DNA of 49,712 nucleotides from Clostridiales bacterium (GTDB lineage: Bacteria > Bacillota > Clostridia > Lachnospirales > Lachnospiraceae). The translations under genes and the position numbers were made by a program. The DNA lies in contig JAJQAC010000080.1 in NCBI GenBank assembly GCA_021204025.1, positions 1-49,712 of the forward strand, given 5' to 3'. The notes below the pieces were generated by a model, which was not told the DNA's origin, searched no databases, and saw only the letters and a program-made list of their open reading frames with translations. Positions 44,499 through 49,712 of this stretch are shown here, piece by piece (positions within the stretch are counted from its first letter, which is position 1; every line of letters starts with the position of its first letter).

Positions 44499-46001
44499 AT
44501 GGCAGAGCAGCAGAATCAAAAGAAACAACAGCAGCAGCCGGATATTAACCAACTGCTGAAGGTCCGCAGGGAAAAACTTGCGGAACTCCAGGCAGCCGGT
44601 AAGGATCCGTTCAGAATCACGAAATATGATCAGGATACCCACAGCCAGGCGATCAAGGATCATTATGATGAGTATGAAGGAAAGGAAGTATCCATCGCCG
44701 GGCGCATGATGTCCAAACGTGTGATGGGAAAGGCATCCTTCTGCAATATCCAGGACCGGGACGGCAACATCCAGTGTTATGTAGCGCGGGATGATCTGGG
44801 AGAGGAATCCTACAAGGATTTTAAGAAGATGGACATCGGAGATATCGTCGGTGTGAAGGGATTTGTATTTACGACAAAGATGGGCGAGATTTCCGTTCAC
44901 GCAAAATCGCTGGTTCTTCTTTCTAAGAGCCTGCAGATCCTGCCGGAGAAATATCATGGCCTGACCAATACCGATCTCCGCTATCGCCAGAGATACACGG
45001 ATCTGATCATGAATGAGGATGTAAAGAAGACCTTTATCATGAGATCCAGAATCATCAGCGCGATCCGTCGTTATCTGGACGGCGAGGGCTTCATGGAGGT
45101 AGAGACGCCGATGCTGGTATCCAATGCCGGCGGCGCCGCGGCGCGGCCGTTTGAAACGCATTATAACGCGCTGGATGAAGACGTAAAGCTGCGTATCTCG
45201 CTGGAACTGTATCTGAAGCGTCTGATTGTCGGTGGTCTGGAGCGCGTCTATGAGATCGGCAGAGTCTTCCGCAATGAGGGGCTGGATACGCGGCATAATC
45301 CGGAATTTACCCTGATGGAGCTCTATCAGGCATATACCGATTATTACGGCATGATGGATCTGACCGAGAACCTCTACCGTTATGTGGCCCGTGAGGTGTG
45401 CGGGACAGATAAGATTACTTATTCGGGTGTGGAAATCGACTTGGGTAAGCCGTTTGAGCGTTTGACGATGATCGATGCGATTAAAAAATATACCGGGATC
45501 GACTTTAATGAGATCACGACAACTGAGGAAGCTAAAAAGCTGGCGGATGAGAAAGAACTCCATTACGAGGATCGCCATGTCCGCGGCGACATTATCAACC
45601 TCTTCTTTGAAGAATTTGTCGAGGAACATCTGATCCAGCCGACCTTTATCATGGATCATCCGGTTGAGATCTCGCCGTTAACCAAGAGAAAACCGGACAA
45701 ACCGGAGCAGGTGGAGCGCTTTGAACTCTTCATCTATGCGCGAGAGATGTGCAACGCCTATTCCGAACTCAACGATCCGATCGACCAGCGTTCCCGTTTT
45801 GAGGAGCAGGAGAAGCAGTTCGCCGCAGGTAATGAGGAGGCGAATCACACCGATGAAGATTTCCTGAACGCGCTGGAGATCGGCATGCCGCCGACGGGTG
45901 GCATCGGTTATGGTATCGACCGTCTGGTGATGCTGCTGACGGACTCGCCGGCGATCCGGGACGTGATCCTGTTCCCGACAATGAAGAGCCTGGAGAAGTA
46001 A
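44499..46001 (+). CDS. lysS: Lysyl-tRNA synthetase, class II
   Basis: 500 residues. N-terminal OB-fold anticodon domain ([29 protein letters not shown]), class II motif 1 (FMEVETPML), motif 2 ([24 protein letters not shown], seen as [18 protein letters not shown]) and motif 3 ([13 protein letters not shown]). It charges tRNA-Lys. The N-terminal 25 residues are Gln/Lys-rich. SD GAGGAGCAGAGGG precedes the ATG; a good terminator follows the stop. The promoter is presumably that of greA. Confidence 0.97.
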   Translation: MAEQQNQKKQQQQPDINQLLKVRREKLAELQAAGKDPFRITKYDQDTHSQAIKDHYDEYEGKEVSIAGRMMSKRVMGKASFCNIQDRDGNIQCYVARDDLGEESYKDFKKMDIGDIVGVKGFVFTTKMGEISVHAKSLVLLSKSLQILPEKYHGLTNTDLRYRQRYTDLIMNEDVKKTFIMRSRIISAIRRYLDGEGFMEVETPMLVSNAGGAAARPFETHYNALDEDVKLRISLELYLKRLIVGGLERVYEIGRVFRNEGLDTRHNPEFTLMELYQAYTDYYGMMDLTENLYRYVAREVCGTDKITYSGVEIDLGKPFERLTMIDAIKKYTGIDFNEITTTEEAKKLADEKELHYEDRHVRGDIINLFFEEFVEEHLIQPTFIMDHPVEISPLTKRKPDKPEQVERFELFIYAREMCNAYSELNDPIDQRSRFEEQEKQFAAGNEEANHTDEDFLNALEIGMPPTGGIGYGIDRLVMLLTDSPAIRDVILFPTMKSLEK

Positions 46002-46013
46002 GCAGGGGCGAAA

Positions 46014-46049
46014 AGCACTCAATATCATTACGGTATTGGGTGCTTTTTT
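46014..46049 (+). terminator. Rho-independent terminator of lysS
   Basis: AGCACTCAATA (46014-46024) pairs with TATTGGGTGCT (46034-46044) with one G-U pair, followed by TTTTTT. Confidence 0.85.
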
Positions 46050-46144
46050 CGCGTCTGGCTCCTGCTGTTGGAAGCAGTTATGAGATACCCTTACTGTAGG
46101 GACAATCTGTTCTCCAAATGGGAATGTGGTGGCGAAAAAGGTTT

Positions 46145-46582
46145 TTAATCTTCACTTTCTTCTGTAGGGTCAATAATCCAGCATTCCTGAACGTCCGCAT
46201 CTGCATACAAATTCAACTTCCTTGCGTAATCATGTCCGGGATTGGATGGTGAAACGATTTCTATAACCCAGTCGGGCGCGCCTGTGCATCCTTTATCTGT
46301 AAGTTTGGAGCGGTCGCAGACTACGGTTATATCTGACTCAACAGTATCATCTTTATTTTTTCGTAATTTGACAGCAAAAGGAGCAGGATAGACACGGCAG
46401 GAACCATGTCTTGAGCGAATATGGAGTTTGATTTCAGTAAATAAGTTGCTTAATATTTCCTGGTGCATTCGACCAGGCGCAGATATATAATAAATCTTTC
46501 CATCAATTAGTTCTGCTCGGATATCTTCCGGGAGATTCCAATAATCATCTTCTGTGTAAATCTGCTCTTTGGGTAATGGCAT
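46145..46582 (-). CDS. Uma2 family protein (restriction-endonuclease-like fold), C-terminally truncated
   Basis: 145 residues from the ATG at 46582 with AAGGAAG upstream. Uma2 features: YTEDDYWNLPEDIRAELIDGKIYYISAP, RHGSCRVYPAPFAVKLRK, VESDITVVCDRSKLTDKGCTGAPDWVIEIVSPSNPGHDYARKLNLYADADVQECWIID (I see ESDITVVCDRS, PDWVIEIVSP and YADADVQECWIID). These carry the PD-(D/E)XK residues. Family proteins are about 180-190 residues; this one stops soon after WIID. The next frame downstream reads FPFGEQIVPTV, which resembles the usual tail, so the end was probably lost by a frameshift. Nuclease activity is presumed from the family only. Confidence 0.8.
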   Translation of the reverse strand: MPLPKEQIYTEDDYWNLPEDIRAELIDGKIYYISAPGRMHQEILSNLFTEIKLHIRSRHGSCRVYPAPFAVKLRKNKDDTVESDITVVCDRSKLTDKGCTGAPDWVIEIVSPSNPGHDYARKLNLYADADVQECWIIDPTEESED

Positions 46583-46597
46583 AGATTACACTTCCTT

Positions 46598-46705
46598 TCA
46601 TGCTGTGGGCTGGGTGTCGCGGCTGATCCGTTCATCAATGGCCTTTTTAATATAGCCGTTGACAGTTTCCCCAGCTGTGCTGGCAGTTAGTTTTGATTTC
46701 CTCAT
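46598..46705 (-). pseudogene. Remnant of a ribbon-helix-helix (Arc-type) antitoxin-like gene
   Basis: A 35-codon frame from ATG 46705 encodes STAGETVNGYIKKAIDERIS, matching the C-terminal part of RHH antitoxin/Arc-like proteins (A-x-GESVN-x-YI-x-x-AI-x-x-R). The upstream N-terminal part is out of frame (QKEKYEEIK, in another frame), so the gene looks broken. It lies directly upstream of the Uma2 gene on the same strand. Function and length are uncertain. Confidence 0.5.
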
Positions 46706-46832
46706 ATTTCTCTTTTTGTTGGATAGAGGTGTAAAAGAAGATTGAAAAACAAATTGTTGACGAGGATTTATATTACATCATACTGGACAAGGTTCAACTG
46801 CTGCTGGAATTTGTAAATTTTCGCCGGAACTA

Positions 46833-46861
46833 TTGCAACTCAGGGGAATTTTTGTTATACT
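46833..46861 (+). promoter_or_regulatory. Promoter of the TetR gene
   Basis: TTGCAA (46833-46838), a 17-base spacer and TATACT (46856-46861). Confidence 0.6.
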
Positions 46862-46946
46862 ACATGAGAAAAACAGAACGCGATCTGAATAATTTCTGGA
46901 AAATGCCTTTCAACTTGCATGGAAGTGCTGAAGGGGGATGTGACGA

Positions 46947-47642
46947 ATGGGAAGAGTTACACGGGAACAGAGTGAACTGAATAAGCAGATTATCATCAAT
47001 GCGGTGGCGGAGAGTTTTTTGGAGAAAGGCTTTACCAAAACCACGTTAAGGTACATCACTAAGAAGCTCGGCATCAGCATGGGAGCATTTACCGGACATT
47101 TTAAGACCAAGGAGGATGTGCTGTATGAGCTGGTGGGCTTTGTTTTGAATCAACAGTTTGCCGTTTCGGAAAAGCTGATTGCGGGTAAGACAGACGATAA
47201 AATTCTGCTGTATGCAGCGGAAACGGTCTTGCAGCTTTATATCGTGGAGATGAATGAGAACCTTCGTGATGTTTATTACAACGCATACTCTCTCCCGAAA
47301 ACCTCTGCTTTGATTCAGCAGACGGTCACGGGAAAGGTGGAGGCCATTTTCAAAGAAGAGCTGCCGCATCTGGAAACGAAAGACTTTTATCTGTTGGAGA
47401 TTGCCACAGGCGGTATTATGCGGGGATTTATGATTGTCCCCTGCAATATCTGGTTTTCCATGGACATGAAAGTAGAAGCATTCCTTAAGAATACGCTCCG
47501 TCTCTACTATGTGCCAGACGAAAAAATTCAGGAGGCGATCGACTTCGTGAAAACCATAGATTTTAAGCAGGCGGCGAAGGAAACTGTTGACGGCATCTTC
47601 CGCTATCTGGAAAAACAGAGGGAAAGTTTACAGGAAATTTAA
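46947..47642 (+). CDS. TetR/AcrR family transcriptional regulator
   Basis: 231 residues. N-terminal helix-turn-helix: IIINAVAESFLEKGFTKTTLRYITKKLGISMGAFTGHFKTKEDVLYELV (I see AVAESFLEKGFTKTTLRYIT and GAFTGHFKTKEDVL), with the typical Gly-x-x-x-FTGHFKTKE second helix. The C-terminal ligand domain is helical and not assignable. ATG after GGGGGATG. It precedes the microsatellite and the surface-protein gene, but no direct link is visible. Target and ligand are unknown. Confidence 0.85.
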   Translation: MGRVTREQSELNKQIIINAVAESFLEKGFTKTTLRYITKKLGISMGAFTGHFKTKEDVLYELVGFVLNQQFAVSEKLIAGKTDDKILLYAAETVLQLYIVEMNENLRDVYYNAYSLPKTSALIQQTVTGKVEAIFKEELPHLETKDFYLLEIATGGIMRGFMIVPCNIWFSMDMKVEAFLKNTLRLYYVPDEKIQEAIDFVKTIDFKQAAKETVDGIFRYLEKQRESLQEI

Positions 47643-47660
47643 GGGAATGAGGTTGACGTA

Positions 47661-47735
<75 letters not shown>

Positions 47736-48241
47736 CTCTGTCCCTTTCGGCTGTTCCGAAAAGAATACGCATTTTTACGAGGCGTGTTTCGTTCGTGGTA
47801 TTTCCATGGACGGGACGCGTCTTTTTTGCTGTGGCATATGGAAAAAGTTGTCGGCGGCAGGTTTCGTAGTTGTGTCGTCGTGAATTAAGAGGAGTATGTC
47901 GGTGGGGCAGCATTGATAAGGAACAACGCAGGATGGCGCTTGCACAGGTACAGAAGAATTCATAGCGGCACACTCCTGTCCGGCGTTCCTGATATACGGG
48001 AAGAAACAGGACGCAGATGGGAAATGGCTCCTTATTGCAGGCAGGAAGGAGGTGCAGATGGAGAGATGAAGAAGTCAGGGTTTCATGAGTTTGAAGGCTC
48101 AGTACTGGATATACGATGTTTTATGATGAATTGACAGGACGGTATATCGAGGAGTACAGGAATTTTAATGAAGAACCGGCATAGACGGTAAATGAAACAG
48201 CTTTGGGCAAATAAAATAGAAATTGAAAGGGGAAATCATAT

Positions 48242-49712
48242 ATGAAGAAGAAATTTCTTTCCTGGATGCTGGTGTTGGCATTGCTCATTTCCTTCACTGT
48301 TCCCACGACAATCGCTACAGCAGCAACTGTTGAAGCTACATGGACGATATCCGGAGATAACACGACATATAGAGGCACATTGAGCGATGCGTTCAGTGCT
48401 GCGGCAAATAATTCAAGCAGTATAGTGAATATTACTCTTCAAAGTGATATAAGTGTTGATTCTGATTATGTTTTTTCGGATGGGAATGCAACTTTGAATT
48501 TAAATAGTTTTAGCATTACCCGTCTCAACTCCAGTTCATCAGCATTGGCATTTTATGTTAGCGGAGGAGGCCTCACCATTACCGGCAGTGGAATAATTTC
48601 CGCTGTTATTCTTGGTCGCGGCGGTAACGTGACATTAAATGGTGATGATAGTTTAATAATTAATGGCGATATTTTATATAATGGTTATAGCGCCCGTACA
48701 TTTAGGATGTACGGTGGAACTGTGAATGGCTTCTTAAATTTTGGGCATGGTACGGCATCAATTTCTGGAGGAAAAATAAATTCAGCAGATGAGCATGCTT
48801 TAAGTATTGGTAGTGACAGTTCAGTCTCCCTTTCAGGCGGAACATTTTCTTCTGTATCTGGAGCCGCCATCGAGATTGTAAATAATCAAACGGGTGAACA
48901 AGAAAGTGATTATAATTCATACTCAGCAGTATTGGTAAATGGATATCTGTATACGATAGACGGTACATCTGCGGTTACAGACGGCAGTATTCTTTCAACG
49001 GCAACAACTGTCAGTGTTGTTGCTGATTCATGGACGGTAACATGGAAAAATGAAGACGGAACGGTTCTTGAGACAGACACTGGTGTGAAGTACGGAACCA
49101 CGCCGAGCTACGACGGAGAGGCACCGACAAAGGCAGCGGATGCGCAGTACACTTACACATTCGTAGGCTGGACGCCGGAAGTATCCGATGTGACAGGGAA
49201 TGTGACATACACGGCAACCTACAGCAGTACGGACAACACTTATTCAGTTGAGTGGGTGGATGAAGACGGAACAGTTCTGGAGACAGACACGGATGTAGCT
49301 TATGGCACCACGCCGAGCTATGACGGCGCCACACCGATGAAAGCAGCGGACGCATATTACACCTACACATTCGCAGGCTGGATGCCGGAAGTGTCTGATG
49401 TAACCGGGAATGTGACATACACGGCAACCTACAGCAGCACAGTCAACACCTATGCGGTAGAGTGGGTGGATGAAGATGGAACGATTCTTGAGACAGACAC
49501 GGATGTGGCTTATGGCACCACACCGAGTTACAATGGAGAAACGCCGATAAAGGCAGCAGATGCGCAATACACGTATACATTCGCAGGCTGGACTCCGATG
49601 GTATCCGATGTGACCGGGAATGTGGTGTATACAGCAACCTATTCCAGTACAGTCAATACCTATACGGTAGAGTGGGTGGATGAAGATGGAACGGTTCTTG
49701 AGGCCGATACGG
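48242..49712 (+). CDS. Secreted surface protein with InlB-type repeats (3' end outside window)
   Basis: The frame is open from the ATG at 48242 (AAAGGGG upstream) to the window end (at least 490 codons). Signal peptide: [18 protein letters not shown] then cleavage around ATA-ATVE (residue 27-29). Residues about 30-250 form a beta-helix-like region of short Ser/Gly/Asn-rich repeats ([22 protein letters not shown]). Then come 70-residue repeats of the Listeria/Bacteroides type: [47 protein letters not shown] (seen as [12 protein letters not shown]), starting near 49041, 49251, 49461 and 49671. Any anchor motif lies beyond the window. Probably an adhesin or wall protein. Confidence 0.88.
   Translation, partial: MKKKFLSWMLVLALLISFTVPTTIATAATVEATWTISGDNTTYRGTLSDAFSAAANNSSSIVNITLQSDISVDSDYVFSDGNATLNLNSFSITRLNSSSSALAFYVSGGGLTITGSGIISAVILGRGGNVTLNGDDSLIINGDILYNGYSARTFRMYGGTVNGFLNFGHGTASISGGKINSADEHALSIGSDSSVSLSGGTFSSVSGAAIEIVNNQTGEQESDYNSYSAVLVNGYLYTIDGTSAVTDGSILSTATTVSVVADSWTVTWKNEDGTVLETDTGVKYGTTPSYDGEAPTKAADAQYTYTFVGWTPEVSDVTGNVTYTATYSSTDNTYSVEWVDEDGTVLETDTDVAYGTTPSYDGATPMKAADAYYTYTFAGWMPEVSDVTGNVTYTATYSSTVNTYAVEWVDEDGTILETDTDVAYGTTPSYNGETPIKAADAQYTYTFAGWTPMVSDVTGNVVYTATYSSTVNTYTVEWVDEDGTVLEADT
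49041..49712 (+). repeat. 210-base in-frame tandem repeats in the surface protein
   Basis: Unit starts at 49041, 49251, 49461 and 49671 (offset exactly 210). Three full units and the beginning of a fourth are in the window. Copies differ at scattered positions, with several silent changes; the third and fourth are most alike at their starts. Each gives one 70-residue InlB-B-like unit. Confidence 0.9.

Larger units (their letters stand above)
46583..46946. other. 364-base region between Uma2 and TetR genes
   Basis: It contains the RHH remnant (minus strand) and a TetR promoter (46833-46861). Nothing else is recognisable. Confidence 0.6.

Noticed and set aside
44469-45659. 396-codon minus-strand frame opposite lysS
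   Set aside because: lysS is certain on the plus strand; the opposite frame has no domain or start signals.
47913-48134. 73-codon frame between the microsatellite and the surface-protein gene
   Set aside because: No recognisable domain, poor start context and overlap with other open frames; described as unresolved instead.

Overview
The window looks like a chromosomal segment of an anaerobic Bacillota bacterium, most likely a gut-type Lachnospiraceae (class Clostridia) with moderate GC. The evidence is the gene order and architecture: a fused accD-accA carboxyltransferase, a rimP-nusA-rnpM-rplGA-infB-rbfA-nrnA-truB-ribF block, a uvrC-hprK-murB-whiA-crh-like-dnaE-pfkA block, a dusB-greA-lysS block, Gram-positive SD sequences, sigma-A promoters and LPXTG surface proteins. 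The genus cannot be settled from the sequence alone. No rRNA, tRNA, CRISPR array or complete insertion sequence was seen.

Layout. 1-6.2 kb: the 3' part of a giant LPETG-anchored surface protein and its terminator. 6.3-7.2 kb: an Rpn/PD-(D/E)XK nuclease gene broken by a frameshift in a G6 run. 7.6-13.8 kb: a compact six-gene envelope cluster (GT2-GtrA glycosyltransferase, phosphodiester glycosidase, small membrane protein, VTC-type polyphosphate polymerase domain, DUF4956 membrane protein, Cthe_2159-like beta-helix protein). It ends at a bidirectional terminator shared with the converging mannose-family PTS operon (IIAB, IIC, IID, DUF956; minus strand), which is divergent from an AraC-type regulator. 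18.2-20.2 kb: accDA with its own promoter and two FabT-like boxes. 20.2-29.3 kb: the translation/RNA operon behind a strongly folded leader. 29.3-46.0 kb: a lipoprotein glycoside-hydrolase-like gene, DUF1653-uvrC, hprK, murB, whiA, a crh-like gene, dnaE, pfkA, a small conserved gene, dusB, greA and lysS. 46.1-49.7 kb: accessory DNA with a damaged Uma2 gene, an RHH antitoxin-like remnant, a TetR regulator, a (GACA)n microsatellite and a second surface protein cut by the window end.

How genes connect. HprK, the Crh-like protein (Glu at the HPr His15 position, Ser46 kept), PfkA and the PTS belong to carbon control and glycolysis. AccDA feeds fatty-acid synthesis. The 20-29 kb block matures and runs the ribosome. 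The 7.6-13.8 kb cluster has a sugar transferase, a sugar-phosphodiester hydrolase, a triphosphate-tunnel polymerase and a secreted polysaccharide-binding protein together. This makes a coherent but uncharacterised envelope phosphate/glycan system.

The least explained DNA is intergenic. It includes a dispersed structured repeat present twice (29270-29456 and 37042-37179) with compensatory base changes, and a 100-bp tandem repeat between greA and lysS. A perfect palindrome fills the spacer of the uvrC-operon promoter. A tetranucleotide repeat lies just downstream of a promoter-like sequence ahead of a surface-protein gene.
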